Source of the DNA: Paenibacillus ottowii
GTDB lineage: Bacteria > Bacillota > Bacilli > Paenibacillales > Paenibacillaceae
Direction of reading: 5' to 3'
Assembly: GCF_006874425.1 (NCBI RefSeq)
Contig: NZ_VIJZ01000001.1
Coordinates: forward strand, 682,001-746,000
DNA: 64,000 bases
How positions within the stretch are numbered: position 1 is the first letter of the stretch; each line of letters begins with the position of its first letter. Below, piece by piece: positions 47,355-58,004 of this stretch. The position numbers and the translations under genes were made by a program. Below the pieces are notes generated by a model, which was not told where the DNA came from, did no database searches, and saw nothing but the letters and a program-made list of their open reading frames with translations.

Positions 47355-47660
47355 ATGTCAAATTTCAAACAGAAAAAGTTCACTTCTACGTCAGGTAAAG
47401 AATATTTGTTCCAATTCCCAGGTATCCGTGCCGTTGCTCAAATTTCTGACCGGGTTAAAAACAAATTTGGTATTGCATCGGATGAAAAATCAGCGGATGA
47501 AGTGCTGAAGCATGTTGTAGTTGAACCAAAAATGAAAATTGAAGACTTTGGTACGGATGTTAAGGAGTTTAACGAAGTTATTTTTGCCGCAATGCAGTTC
47601 ATGAACGGAGTGGATGAAGATGATAAGTCAGAAGGAAGCGGAGCGACGAGCGAGGGCTAA
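47355..47660 (+). CDS. Tail assembly chaperone (second copy)
   Basis: Identical 101-aa short chaperone. Confidence 0.75.
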   Translation: MSNFKQKKFTSTSGKEYLFQFPGIRAVAQISDRVKNKFGIASDEKSADEVLKHVVVEPKMKIEDFGTDVKEFNEVIFAAMQFMNGVDEDDKSEGSGATSEG

Positions 47661-47805
47661 TTGGCTTACTTGGAGACTTCTCCTGTCAGATATGAACATA
47701 AATTATTCGGATCTGAACGAGATGGACCATGACGATATAGCAGAGGCAAATGCTGCTTTGGATATCTATTTGAAACAGCAAGAAAGAGCAGCAAATAAAA
47801 AATGA
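47620..47805 (+). CDS. Tail chaperone second frame (second copy)
   Basis: Identical overlapping +1 frame; frameshift or coupled start. Confidence 0.65.
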   Translation: MISQKEAERRARANWLTWRLLLSDMNINYSDLNEMDHDDIAEANAALDIYLKQQERAANKK

Positions 47806-47808
47806 ATG

Positions 47809-47834
47809 GAGCGCCTATTTTGGGCGCTCTTTTT
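47809..47834 (+). terminator. Terminator before tape measure (second copy)
   Basis: Stem GAGCGCC/GGCGCTC plus five T. Confidence 0.75.
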
Positions 47835-47850
47835 GTTGTGAGGTGAATAT

Positions 47851-50280
47851 ATGGCTGGCGGCGTAATAGGTAACTTAATGTTTGCCGTTGGTTTCAAAGT
47901 GGCAGAAGGTCCATTGCGCCGGGCTGAGGACCAACTTAGCAGCTTACGCGGTGGGGTATTTGCTTTCGGGGCTGCCGCAACGGCGGCTATGGGGGCTTTT
48001 GCTGTGGCTTCTATTAGCGCTGCATCAAATTTTGAAAAGAATATGGCTCAAGTTCAAATGGCTACTGGGCAAACGGATCAACAAATGTTGGCAACGAAAG
48101 AAATAGCCAAGAATTTGTATTCCCAAAACTTCGGGGAAAACTGGCAGGACTTGAGCGGCGCTATTAGCACCACGGCGCAGATAACCGGACAGACCGGAGC
48201 GGCGCTGGAGGGTACAACCAAAAATGCAATGCTTTTGGGTAGAGCCTTTAATTTTGAGGTTGGGGAGTCTGTAAGGACCACCGATACCATGATGCGGCAA
48301 TTTGGCATAACGTCAGAGCAATCCATGACATTGTTGGCGCAGGGGGCGCAAAAGGGGCTTGATAAAACGGGCGAGCTGCTTGACACAGCTAATGAGTATT
48401 CCGTTTCTTTTAAATCCTTGGGGTTCGGCGCTGATGATATGTTTGATACTCTGGCTGCTGGATCGCAAAACGGGGCTTTCAACCTGGACAAAGTCGGTGA
48501 CGCGGTTAAAGAATTTAACATCCGGGCCAAAGACGGTAGCAAGACCACTACACAAGCCTTTGAAATGTTGGGGCTTAATGCGGATAAGATGATGCATACA
48601 TTTGCCCAGGGGGGGCCGGAGGCTAAAAAGAGTTTTCAACAGGTTATGCAGATGATCGGTGACATTGAGGACCCGGTTCAACGTAACACCGTCGGGGTTG
48701 CTTTGATGGGTAGCCAGTTTGAAGACCTAGAGGCCAAGACGATAACTGCTATGGGGTCGGTGAAGTCGCAGTTTAACTCTGCTGCCGATACGCTCAATGA
48801 TATTAATAAGGTCAGGTTTAACAGTCCCGGCGAAGCACTTCAAATGTTTGGTAGGCAAATAGAAACTGGGATCTTAATACCTGTTGGTCAAAAGCTGCTG
48901 CCGTACCTCAATCGGTTTGGACAGTGGGCGGCTGACCACAAGCCCCAAATAGAGGCGTTTGGCGCAGCTATAGGGGATAAGATAGGCAAAGCGATTGAGT
49001 GGCTTACAACCAAAGCACAAGAGCTATGGCCCACACTTCAAAGTGTTGGCAGTACAATCGCGGGTGTCGTCCAGAAAATGACGAGCTTTGAGGGGTTCGC
49101 ACCGAGAATCGCAGGCATCGCAGCCGCGTTGGTAGCTTATAAAGCTGTTGTAACTACTATTTCCGTCGCTACACGAATATGGACAGCGTTCCAACTGGCA
49201 TTAAACGTTGCAATGAGCCTCAACCCTATCGGGCTGGTGGTTGCTCTAATCGCTGGATTGGTTGTGGCCTTTGTGGTTGCATATAAAAAATCTGAGAAAT
49301 TTAGAAATATCATTAACGGGGCATGGGCAGGAATTAAAATTGCGTTTGCTGCAACCATGAACTTTTTCACCACGACAGTTCCAAATGTTTTTAATGCCAT
49401 TGTTAATTTCATTGTTCAATGGGGGCCAACCTTCTTAATTTCTTTGACTGGACCGATTGGGTGGGCTGTAGCTGCTGTCGTTAAGTATTGGGATGAGATA
49501 AAGGCGTTCACTATATTAACCTTTATGACCATTCAAATGTGGTTGGTCACTTTATGGACAGGAATAACCGGGAGCATTAGCGGGGCTGTATCGTCCATAT
49601 GGAGCCGCATAACCAACGCTTGGAACAACGTAAAGACCACTACGTCCAATATATTTAATGGCGTAAAGTCGTTCCTTTCCAATGTGTGGAATAGTATTCT
49701 GTCCACCATTTCAACAACAGTCACCAACATTTGGAACAAGATAACGGGCATCTGGAATCAAATTATCAGTTACCTTCAAGGAATCAACCTATTTGAAGTA
49801 GGTAAGAACATAATCGAAGGCATGATTAACGGGATTATGTCTATGGCCAATGCCGTAGTGGACAAGGTTAAGGGTATCGGTGACAGTATACAAAACAGTA
49901 TCAAAAGCGCACTTGATATTCATTCCCCGTCTCGTGTAATGATGGAGCTTGGTTTCTTTACAGGCGAAGGCTTGGCGAGAGGGATTGAAGGAACTCAGGA
50001 CCGTGTGGCTGCTGCTGCAACTGGCATGACGGACGAGATTATACCATCCACAAATAGCCCAACAAATGCGCCAGCCCGTAAATTAGCCCCAGCTCGTGTT
50101 GGCGGAGGGGGCAGCGCAGGCGGTGCGATGAACATTAGTGTGAATATCGACCTTCGGGCAGATGCTTCAAGCGCTACGGTTGCCGGGGATGTAGCCGCCG
50201 AGGTTCGCCGCCAAGTTCAAAAGATTCTAGAAGAAACATTCCGGCGTGAGGGATTTGTTTCACCGGAGGTGAATATGTAA
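47851..50280 (+). CDS. Tape measure protein (second copy)
   Basis: Identical 809-aa TP901-type tape measure. Confidence 0.95.
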   Translation: MAGGVIGNLMFAVGFKVAEGPLRRAEDQLSSLRGGVFAFGAAATAAMGAFAVASISAASNFEKNMAQVQMATGQTDQQMLATKEIAKNLYSQNFGENWQDLSGAISTTAQITGQTGAALEGTTKNAMLLGRAFNFEVGESVRTTDTMMRQFGITSEQSMTLLAQGAQKGLDKTGELLDTANEYSVSFKSLGFGADDMFDTLAAGSQNGAFNLDKVGDAVKEFNIRAKDGSKTTTQAFEMLGLNADKMMHTFAQGGPEAKKSFQQVMQMIGDIEDPVQRNTVGVALMGSQFEDLEAKTITAMGSVKSQFNSAADTLNDINKVRFNSPGEALQMFGRQIETGILIPVGQKLLPYLNRFGQWAADHKPQIEAFGAAIGDKIGKAIEWLTTKAQELWPTLQSVGSTIAGVVQKMTSFEGFAPRIAGIAAALVAYKAVVTTISVATRIWTAFQLALNVAMSLNPIGLVVALIAGLVVAFVVAYKKSEKFRNIINGAWAGIKIAFAATMNFFTTTVPNVFNAIVNFIVQWGPTFLISLTGPIGWAVAAVVKYWDEIKAFTILTFMTIQMWLVTLWTGITGSISGAVSSIWSRITNAWNNVKTTTSNIFNGVKSFLSNVWNSILSTISTTVTNIWNKITGIWNQIISYLQGINLFEVGKNIIEGMINGIMSMANAVVDKVKGIGDSIQNSIKSALDIHSPSRVMMELGFFTGEGLARGIEGTQDRVAAAATGMTDEIIPSTNSPTNAPARKLAPARVGGGGSAGGAMNISVNIDLRADASSATVAGDVAAEVRRQVQKILEETFRREGFVSPEVNM

Positions 50281-50819
50281 TGGCAATGATAGATAGTCAC
50301 TACATTTGGATTGAGAAAGAGTCACCCACATTCGATGTGGAGATTACTTCACAACCTGTTGAAAAAGGAATAGATATGGTGGACCATGTGCAGCGAAAAG
50401 CCCGGACAATGCCCCTTAGTGGGGTTATATCCGGGTCGGATGCGGCGCGGGTGCTTACATATTTAAAAAAGGCATCTGACACGGGACAGATTGTAAAATA
50501 TGTAGGCCGTACAGCTTTCACGGGAATTATATCCGGTTTAGCGACTGACCACGACTATACAATTGCTGACGGTTACGCCGTGTCGTTCACGATAACAGAG
50601 GTCTTGGTCGCGCAAAGTTCATATGTGGGCAAACTCCCGCTTCCTGTTAAAGCGCAGGCGGCGAAAATAGTAAACAGTGGTGTGAAGCAGAAGAAGGACA
50701 AGAAGAAATCAGGCAAAAAGGACAAGACCAAGAAAGGTAAAAAGGGTAAGGGCAAGGGAAAAAAGGAGAAGGAAAAAGTCCAAAAGGTTAAATTCAAGAA
50801 GGGTAGCCCGTGGGCTTAG
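50280..50819 (+). CDS. Dit-like baseplate protein (second copy)
   Basis: Identical 179-aa protein with Lys-rich tail. Confidence 0.65.
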   Translation: MAMIDSHYIWIEKESPTFDVEITSQPVEKGIDMVDHVQRKARTMPLSGVISGSDAARVLTYLKKASDTGQIVKYVGRTAFTGIISGLATDHDYTIADGYAVSFTITEVLVAQSSYVGKLPLPVKAQAAKIVNSGVKQKKDKKKSGKKDKTKKGKKGKGKGKKEKEKVQKVKFKKGSPWA

Positions 50820-50831
50820 GGGTGAACGCTG

Positions 50832-51164
50832 ATGGACTATGAATATATAGAAATTGAAAAGGAAAACATTCCTTACCGTTTCGATATTGAACTGGCTGAA
50901 CAAATGTACACCTTCGAGATTCACTATAATGCTGAAAACGACTATTTCACCATTGATTTAGAACTGGATGGGGAAGTGCTAGTTTACGGGGAAAAGATCG
51001 TATACGGCATACCGCTGTTCTATGATGTGCAAGACGACAGATTCCCGAAAGTACCCATCGTTCCCTATGACGAATCTGAAAACAGTACAGCCGTAACATG
51101 GGACACGCTCGGTGTGAGCGTGTTTCTTTATGTTATAGAGGAAGAGGATGAGGACGATGCGTAA
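50832..51164 (+). CDS. Baseplate plug-like protein (second copy)
   Basis: Identical 110-aa acidic protein. Confidence 0.55.
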   Translation: MDYEYIEIEKENIPYRFDIELAEQMYTFEIHYNAENDYFTIDLELDGEVLVYGEKIVYGIPLFYDVQDDRFPKVPIVPYDESENSTAVTWDTLGVSVFLYVIEEEDEDDA

Positions 51165-51945
51165 TTTTGGACGTGTGATAGAGGTCTTGACCGCTGGTAT
51201 GAAGTTTTCCAGCGATAAGTACAACATTGAGGGCAAAGTACCGTTTGACAATGATACCTTGCCGAACGAATCAGAAATTAAAATCTGGAATTTGGCAGAG
51301 ACAACCATAAACAATATCAAGCGCGGAAAGGTATTAATGCTTAATGCTGGATATAAGGGTGATGTGGGTCTACTGCTCCACGGCTACATATCCAACGTAG
51401 ATACCGTTTGGGAGGGCGTGGACAAAATCACCACTATCCATGTACTGGACAGTGAAGACCTGGACAAACGCGAGGTAAAAGAAATTGCCTTTGCTGAAAA
51501 CACACTCGCCAGCAAGATTATTAAACAGATGGCAAGCTATATTGGTCTACCTATTGCTCAATTTAATCTAAATCAGGATTACCGCTATCAGGACGGATAT
51601 ACCGCAAAAGGCAAAGTAACGGAAATAATCGCAAAGGTCGCTAAGGATTGCGGGACCAGCGTTTATATAAACAAAAACAAGCTGTACGTTCGTAATCTGC
51701 GAAGCGGAGGGGATAATGTGTTTGCGGTCAATACCAAAACGGGATTGATCGGGACCCCGGGCCGATTTGAAAAGGATGGGGCCAAGGGCTTTAACATAAA
51801 GATGCAGCTCCAGCACAGGGTAACGACGGCTAGTATGCTTAATCTGTCTTATTCCCGTTTTACCGGGAAAGCACATGTCCGCAGTGGTTCTCATACTTTC
51901 AGCCGGACAGGTGATTTTGTAACGGAAGTGGAGGCGATTTTGTGA
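51148..51945 (+). CDS. Baseplate hub (second copy)
   Basis: Identical 265-aa gp27-like hub. Confidence 0.75.
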   Translation: MRTMRNFGRVIEVLTAGMKFSSDKYNIEGKVPFDNDTLPNESEIKIWNLAETTINNIKRGKVLMLNAGYKGDVGLLLHGYISNVDTVWEGVDKITTIHVLDSEDLDKREVKEIAFAENTLASKIIKQMASYIGLPIAQFNLNQDYRYQDGYTAKGKVTEIIAKVAKDCGTSVYINKNKLYVRNLRSGGDNVFAVNTKTGLIGTPGRFEKDGAKGFNIKMQLQHRVTTASMLNLSYSRFTGKAHVRSGSHTFSRTGDFVTEVEAIL

Positions 51946-52340
51946 GTAAGATTGATCCTGCCGCCGCTATGTCTGCTTTGTTGGATGGCTTTTTGTCGAA
52001 GCTGTATACAGATTTTAATGTGGCCTTCCCATGTAAGGTCGTTAAATTCGATCCTGTGAAAATGATTGCCAGCGTACAGCCGCTTATCCGAACGGGCAGC
52101 GATCAGCCTGCTATGATTCAGGCTGTGCCGGGGCTGGGCTACCGATTAAAACCTAAAGACGGTGGCAGCGAACAAGAATATTTACCTGTATACAAGCCGG
52201 GAGACGTGGTTTATGTGGTCGTTGCAGACAGGGAAATACGTAACGGGCTTGCTGGTGCGGTGGCTGCGCCTGACACGGCAAGGCAACATGATAGCAATGA
52301 CGCGGTTATAGTCGGGATATTCCCGGCTTCTTTTAGTTAG
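51942..52340 (+). CDS. Baseplate spike (second copy)
   Basis: Identical 132-aa Gp138-like protein; GTGA overlap. Confidence 0.75.
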   Translation: MSKIDPAAAMSALLDGFLSKLYTDFNVAFPCKVVKFDPVKMIASVQPLIRTGSDQPAMIQAVPGLGYRLKPKDGGSEQEYLPVYKPGDVVYVVVADREIRNGLAGAVAAPDTARQHDSNDAVIVGIFPASFS

Positions 52341-52353
52341 GGGGTATGAAAGC

Positions 52354-52722
52354 TTGCAATCATTCAAACTTTCCGCTGACGGAGATTTGGAGTTTGATAG
52401 CCGGGGGGACCTGGTCATGAACGAAGGTGACGAAGAACTAGCACAGTGTTGTCGAATTGCTATTGGGACCAACGCAGGGGAATGGTTTCTGAATCCTGAT
52501 ATCGGTCTTGCTTTTCGTTTGTTTCTCGGCAAGCTTGCCAGCGAGGAAGAAATGAGAAATGAGCTTACCCGTGCATTGTTGCAGGAAGAACGAATAGAGA
52601 GCGTGGACGATGTTACATTTTCCGTTGACCGTGCGGCCCGGCTGCTAACAGTTACGTTCAAGGCAACCGGAACGAATGGCGAGGTAATCCAGCAGGAAGG
52701 GGTGAGTATTAATGCTGGATGA
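52354..52722 (+). CDS. gp25/XkdS-like wedge (second copy)
   Basis: Identical 122-aa protein; TTG start. Confidence 0.85.
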   Translation: MQSFKLSADGDLEFDSRGDLVMNEGDEELAQCCRIAIGTNAGEWFLNPDIGLAFRLFLGKLASEEEMRNELTRALLQEERIESVDDVTFSVDRAARLLTVTFKATGTNGEVIQQEGVSINAG

Positions 52723-53899
52723 AAAGGGGTTTAAGCGTAAGAGATTCGACGATTTAATAGATGAAATGGAAGACAAGGCCAAAGAGGTATACGGCGACAA
52801 AATTAATACTTCCGCCCTCTCTCCGCTGGGTATTATCTTGCGGATTTTTGCGTGGTTTCTTGCCACGGTTTGGGGGCTTGCTGAAAAGGTATATTATAGC
52901 GCCTACGTAAACACCGCAGAGGGAAGCAGTTTAGACCGTCTCGGTCCTCATGTCGGTGTATCACGTGCTCTTTCGCAATATGCAACAGGCAACGTAACCC
53001 TTACAGGAACCCCCGGTTACACAGTGTCGGCGGGTTTTTTAGTGTCAACAGATACAGATGTGCAGTATGAAACTACATCTGATGCCACTTTCCCAGCCTC
53101 CGGTAGTATGACGGTTCCCGTGGAGGCGATGGAGGCGGGTTTATCTGGCAATACGCCAGAGGGTACAGTAACGATCATCGTTAACCCGGTACCGGAAGTG
53201 ACAGCAGTAAACAATCCCGCTGCTATTCTTGGCGGACGTGATAAGGAGACTGACCCGGAGTTCCGTGATAAGTTCAGTCTGTCGGTAGCTGGCGGCGGAT
53301 CAGCGACAGGCGATGCTATACGGGGGGCGGTGCTGCGGGTAACTGGGGTACGTGCGGCGGCGGTGATTATAAACAATAAAATCACTCCTGATGCTGCTGG
53401 TCGTCCTGCAAAATCATATCAGGTGTATGCTCTTGGTGGATCAGACACCGACATTGCCAACGCAATTTTATCTGTGGGCGCCGCGGGCATCGAGTCTTAC
53501 GGTGACATATCCATGCAAGTTAAGGACCTTAGTGGGAACCTACAGCCGATTAAATTTAGTCGCGCCGTGGTTGTACCTGTTCATATAAAAATTCAGGTTT
53601 ATAAAAGTACGGCCTATCCTTCTGATGGAGACGATCAGGTTAAATCCAAATTGGTCAGGTTCATTGGCGGGGCTGACTTAGACGGGACTGTATACGCTGG
53701 CTTGAGCATGGGGGAGGATGTGGTAATGATGCGCCTTGCTGCTGCTGCATATTCCATTGTTGGCGTGGAAGATGTGGTTATAGAGCTATCCACGAATGGA
53801 ACAAGCTACGGGACACATAATTTAGTTGTGGACGTGCAGCAAGTGGCCCAAACAGCAGCGAATTGGATTGAGGTGACGCATCATGATTTCTCCGGTTGA
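52712..53899 (+). CDS. Baseplate J-like protein (second copy)
   Basis: Identical 395-aa XkdT-like protein. Confidence 0.92.
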   Translation: MLDEKGFKRKRFDDLIDEMEDKAKEVYGDKINTSALSPLGIILRIFAWFLATVWGLAEKVYYSAYVNTAEGSSLDRLGPHVGVSRALSQYATGNVTLTGTPGYTVSAGFLVSTDTDVQYETTSDATFPASGSMTVPVEAMEAGLSGNTPEGTVTIIVNPVPEVTAVNNPAAILGGRDKETDPEFRDKFSLSVAGGGSATGDAIRGAVLRVTGVRAAAVIINNKITPDAAGRPAKSYQVYALGGSDTDIANAILSVGAAGIESYGDISMQVKDLSGNLQPIKFSRAVVVPVHIKIQVYKSTAYPSDGDDQVKSKLVRFIGGADLDGTVYAGLSMGEDVVMMRLAAAAYSIVGVEDVVIELSTNGTSYGTHNLVVDVQQVAQTAANWIEVTHHDFSG

Positions 53900-54524
53900 C
53901 CTTATTAAAAAGCTGACGGATGTGTTTACCAAAAATCCGAACAGCAATATAGGAAAGCTTTTTACAATTGTAGCTGGCCCGATAAACGACTTAGAAACTA
54001 CGTTCAAAACAATCGAAGAATGGCGAGATATCGACACTGCAAAGGGAACTACATTGGATCTTATCGGTGGAAATGTGGGACAACTTCGAGGTGTGGCCAC
54101 TGATGAAATTTACCGGATAATGATTAAAAGCAAGATAGCCCGTAACCTATCCAAGGGTGACGTTAACACGATCATCCGGGTCATTGCTCTTGCGGTTGGT
54201 GCAGATTACAGCGAAATTAAGATTCAACAGAAATTTAGTGATCCGTTAGACCCGGAACCAGCGGCATTATCCCTCATGCGCTTACCGCTTGATAAGTTGG
54301 ACGAATCCGGTATTGAATTATCGCAGTTCGTGCAAATAATTCAAAAAACCGTGGCGGCTGGCGTTAGCGTCCAAAGTATTGAACTGGCTGGAACCTTTGA
54401 GTTTGGTAGCCTGCCAGAAGAAGCAGACCCAGAGCGCGGGTGGGGCAGTTTGGACGATTCAGTCATTGGCGGCAAGCTTGGCGCGGTTTATGAGCCAGGG
54501 AAAAATACAGATTTACCTATTTAG
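53883..54524 (+). CDS. DUF2612-like baseplate protein (second copy)
   Basis: Identical 213-aa protein. Confidence 0.82.
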   Translation: MISPVDLIKKLTDVFTKNPNSNIGKLFTIVAGPINDLETTFKTIEEWRDIDTAKGTTLDLIGGNVGQLRGVATDEIYRIMIKSKIARNLSKGDVNTIIRVIALAVGADYSEIKIQQKFSDPLDPEPAALSLMRLPLDKLDESGIELSQFVQIIQKTVAAGVSVQSIELAGTFEFGSLPEEADPERGWGSLDDSVIGGKLGAVYEPGKNTDLPI

Positions 54525-54539
54525 GAAAGGAGTAATTTT

Positions 54540-57128
54540 ATGCCGTTTAAAGAGAAATTACCGGAATGGTTTGCGGCCGGAACGGAACCTACTACAACAC
54601 AGAAAACAGCGGGTTACACACCAGGTTTGAAACCTCCGGCACAGTGGTTTAATTGGCATTTGAACACATCATATCTTGCTCTTAAAGAGCTACAAGAAAA
54701 CGCAGTCCATAAAGAAGAAATAGAATCGCGCTTTAACACAATAAATACCAAAACGGTTACGCTGAATGCAGGTGTACAGATACTTAACGCTGTGAAGGCA
54801 GCTCCGTTTTCATTGTCCGGCGTAACCGGGCGAATGTTGGTGAACTTGCTGGGTCGTATGGGAAACTGTGAAAGCGTGGGCCTATGGTCGTCCAATACTA
54901 CAATCGCAACGGATACAGCTAATAAAACCAGCGGAACCAGCTCATTTAAGCTTACATTAGGTAGCATACCCGCTACGGCCTCTGCAACCTTTTTGACCAC
55001 ACCAGGGCGCAAATACATCGCTGTTGCAGATGTGAAAAACGGCAATACCAGCAAAGTAGCCATGTCTATAAATGGTATTGCTGGCGCAGTTGGAAATGAG
55101 GTTACATCTTCCTCTGTTTTTGCACCATCTGTTGTGCGGTTCGCCGCGACGGACTTTTTTCACATTGTTACGATCACAGGCACAGGCAACAGCGGAAGCA
55201 CTTTTAATATGGACAGTGTGCGTGTTTACGAGGTCAGCGAGGCGGACTATGCAGCAGCCGCGACCCTTACGCCTGCTCAGGTAGCAGCTAAATGGCCTTA
55301 CGTAGACAGCGTAATGCCTGTACGTAATCCATATGCGATACGATACGGGGAAAATCTATTGCCAAGCTTTTATGAGTGGGCGGTCATCAACACAGGGATA
55401 GTCAATCTACAAGGTCCCTACAAAGCGAGTGCTTCAACAAGTAGCTATCCTGGTCCATTTCCTTTATCGCCCTTAAAAGTGGTTGTTCCTGTATTGCCGA
55501 ATACAACATACACAATCTCAAGTGCAGGTGACGGAATACAGTACATTGAACGTCGGGATGAAAACGACTCTGATCCAAGTGGGGAGGTTGTGCCAGGCGT
55601 AATTGCTGTAGGTTCTAAAACATTCACCACATCGTCACAAACGCGATTTTTATCTGTGCGGCTTAGATACGCCGCTGCAGGTTCATTCACCCATGAAAAT
55701 CCTATGCTTAACATCGGCAGTACAGCCAAGCCATTCAAACCGCGCGAAGATTCCATGTTGGCGTTGCAAACAGACTTGTACGCCGATCCAGTTACAGGAG
55801 CCAATGCCGATACGGTATTTGAACGTGATGGGCAATACTTTAAGTCCAAGAAGTGGCAAGGATTGACGATCGACGGTAACAGGGCGTGGGTACTTGGTGA
55901 CGCTGCTGCTACTGCTGGAGTCAGACAAGTAAAAATAGTAGGTCTTGCGGCTGGCGCTGTGGCTGCAAGCGGGGTTGCCACGAAGTTTGATGGAAAAATA
56001 ATGCCACAAGGCAGCACGGGCAACACAGCCGACACGAACGCAGTCACCGCAGCAGGAGACATCTATATTGGTATCAGTGTTGCTGACAGTGGATGGGATG
56101 ATAAATACAGTCCATCACAAGATGACATCAAAGCCTATTTCTACGGCTACAAAGCCTATGATGCTAATACTATCACGCCAGCACAGGCGCAGGCAGCGAC
56201 AACAGCGACGTGGAACGGTACAGGTACTAAGTATTGGGTTCAGCGTATTGGCTTGCCTAACTTTACTCAATCAGCACCACAGCAGTCCTATGCAGGGTAT
56301 ACACCATACCAACTCGTATACCAGCTTGCAACGCCTACAGTAGAGCCTATCGTATCTGAGGGGCAACTATCCTTCAACGAGGGAGACAATCAGGTTGAAG
56401 TAGGTACGGGGATTGTGCTGCGTGAACGAAATGAGACGTATCAACAACCTGTGGAAAAATTATGGAACGTCAATAACGCAAACTACACTACTACGGCGTG
56501 GCTTAAACAAAAAGCATCGGATATTTTGGCGATTTATAAAAATGGCAAACGCGATTCCACATGGATGATAACCAACAAAATGGTTACAAGTGCGGGGGCG
56601 TTGGCGCAGCAATATGATACCGATCATGACGCAGCAGCAGCTTACAGCGTTACGTACCTTATGCTTGACCGTTCGCCAGTCGTACCGTTTACAGGTTCCT
56701 ACGCAGCCAATGAAAAAACGCTACTTGCGGACTTGGTGGATAGTGTACAACAGAATACGGCGCGTGTGTCGGTGCTGGAGAACAAGAAGTCTGACAAGGA
56801 TAACCCAGGTGTGTTAAGTCCGACCTTACTAAACGGGGTCATTGTTGAGGCGTCGTTTTCTCCTGTAGAATACGTGAAATCCTCAGATGGTTTGGTAACG
56901 TTTCAAGGGTCTATTAAACCACCTTCCGCTGGTACCTTTGTAATGTTCCGCTTGCCCGAAGGGTATAGACCTAAGCAACTCGTTGCCTTAATGTGTGCAG
57001 GCAACACAGGAGCCGCAGATGTGCCTGTAAAAGTCCTTGTATCTGAGAATGGCAATGTGCAAATGGAGTCTACTGTATCCTTGGCTTGGTTGAGGTTAGA
57101 CGGTATTAAGTTCTTAGCGAATAGATAA
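54540..57128 (+). CDS. Tail fibre (second copy)
   Basis: Identical 862-aa receptor-binding protein. Confidence 0.85.
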   Translation: MPFKEKLPEWFAAGTEPTTTQKTAGYTPGLKPPAQWFNWHLNTSYLALKELQENAVHKEEIESRFNTINTKTVTLNAGVQILNAVKAAPFSLSGVTGRMLVNLLGRMGNCESVGLWSSNTTIATDTANKTSGTSSFKLTLGSIPATASATFLTTPGRKYIAVADVKNGNTSKVAMSINGIAGAVGNEVTSSSVFAPSVVRFAATDFFHIVTITGTGNSGSTFNMDSVRVYEVSEADYAAAATLTPAQVAAKWPYVDSVMPVRNPYAIRYGENLLPSFYEWAVINTGIVNLQGPYKASASTSSYPGPFPLSPLKVVVPVLPNTTYTISSAGDGIQYIERRDENDSDPSGEVVPGVIAVGSKTFTTSSQTRFLSVRLRYAAAGSFTHENPMLNIGSTAKPFKPREDSMLALQTDLYADPVTGANADTVFERDGQYFKSKKWQGLTIDGNRAWVLGDAAATAGVRQVKIVGLAAGAVAASGVATKFDGKIMPQGSTGNTADTNAVTAAGDIYIGISVADSGWDDKYSPSQDDIKAYFYGYKAYDANTITPAQAQAATTATWNGTGTKYWVQRIGLPNFTQSAPQQSYAGYTPYQLVYQLATPTVEPIVSEGQLSFNEGDNQVEVGTGIVLRERNETYQQPVEKLWNVNNANYTTTAWLKQKASDILAIYKNGKRDSTWMITNKMVTSAGALAQQYDTDHDAAAAYSVTYLMLDRSPVVPFTGSYAANEKTLLADLVDSVQQNTARVSVLENKKSDKDNPGVLSPTLLNGVIVEASFSPVEYVKSSDGLVTFQGSIKPPSAGTFVMFRLPEGYRPKQLVALMCAGNTGAADVPVKVLVSENGNVQMESTVSLAWLRLDGIKFLANR

Positions 57129-57141
57129 AGGAGGTCACAAC

Positions 57142-57621
57142 ATGAAAGTAGTACCTAGAGTAACTACAGAGGGGTTCTATATTGAAGACAAACTAATGGA
57201 CGATGCCTTTAATGGTGTCGTCCCTTTTTATGCCCAGCCGGACGATCAGGACGAGGATACTGAGCCGACAACGCCGGAACTAATAGGCTATACGGTTGGT
57301 GTACCGATTACAACACCGGGACTGTTCAAACCGCGTTTTGATCTTGCTGCATGGAAGGCTTATGAGAGTGCCGTATACGAGGCACAAGAGGCGTATATAG
57401 CCGCACTGGACGAATGGCAATCTAAGGGCAGGGCAGAAGGGGAACAGCCAGTATATGTTGCTCCTAAGCAGCCTGATAACCTTTGGACAGAAGGACTCAC
57501 ACCGGAGCAAATAGCAGAGCTAACAAAGCCAGCTACGCCGGAACAAAGTGAAACTGATTTGCTCCGTCAACGTCTGTCCGACTTGGAGTTGGTGCTCACG
57601 GAAATTATGCTAGGTAAATGA
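57142..57621 (+). CDS. Fibre-associated protein (second copy)
   Basis: Identical 159-aa protein. Confidence 0.55.
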   Translation: MKVVPRVTTEGFYIEDKLMDDAFNGVVPFYAQPDDQDEDTEPTTPELIGYTVGVPITTPGLFKPRFDLAAWKAYESAVYEAQEAYIAALDEWQSKGRAEGEQPVYVAPKQPDNLWTEGLTPEQIAELTKPATPEQSETDLLRQRLSDLELVLTEIMLGK

Positions 57622-57632
57622 GGGGAGGTGAA

Positions 57633-57845
57633 ATGAATATGGCAGCTATGTCCATGCCGCGCGTTCGCATTTGCGCCAATGCTTGTATTACCCGGTATGA
57701 GCGTGGAGAACGAGGAATTGAAAATGTTGTTGATAGTTATCAGATGGATGATGAAAATCGCAACTTAGTTTTGGCCGAGATTTATTCAAAGCGTCCAGAC
57801 CTTGCAGCCGATCCAGTACCTGAGCAACCGAAAGAACAAGTGTAA
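57633..57845 (+). CDS. XkdX-position protein (second copy)
   Basis: Identical 70-aa protein after GGGGAGGTG. Confidence 0.65.
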   Translation: MNMAAMSMPRVRICANACITRYERGERGIENVVDSYQMDDENRNLVLAEIYSKRPDLAADPVPEQPKEQV

Positions 57846-57847
57846 CC

Positions 57848-57902
57848 AGCGCACCCAAAGGGATGCGCTATTTTTATGCCCTCGGAGTGGACGAGGGCTT
57901 TT
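57848..57902 (+). terminator. Tandem terminators of tail operon (second copy)
   Basis: The same two stems as at 19872-19899 and 19902-19926. Confidence 0.75.
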
Positions 57903-57910
57903 CTCTGCAC

Positions 57911-57985
57911 CGGAATAATTAAGAGAATATTTAACGGAATAATTTACGCAGATTTTGACAAAGGTCAGGAAAATTGTCCTGACCT
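57911..57985 (+). promoter_or_regulatory. Lysis control region (second copy)
   Basis: Same CGGAATAATT direct repeats and AGGTCAGGA/TCCTGACCT inverted repeat. Confidence 0.5.
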
Positions 57986-58004
57986 ATAGAGACGGGGGAG
58001 AACG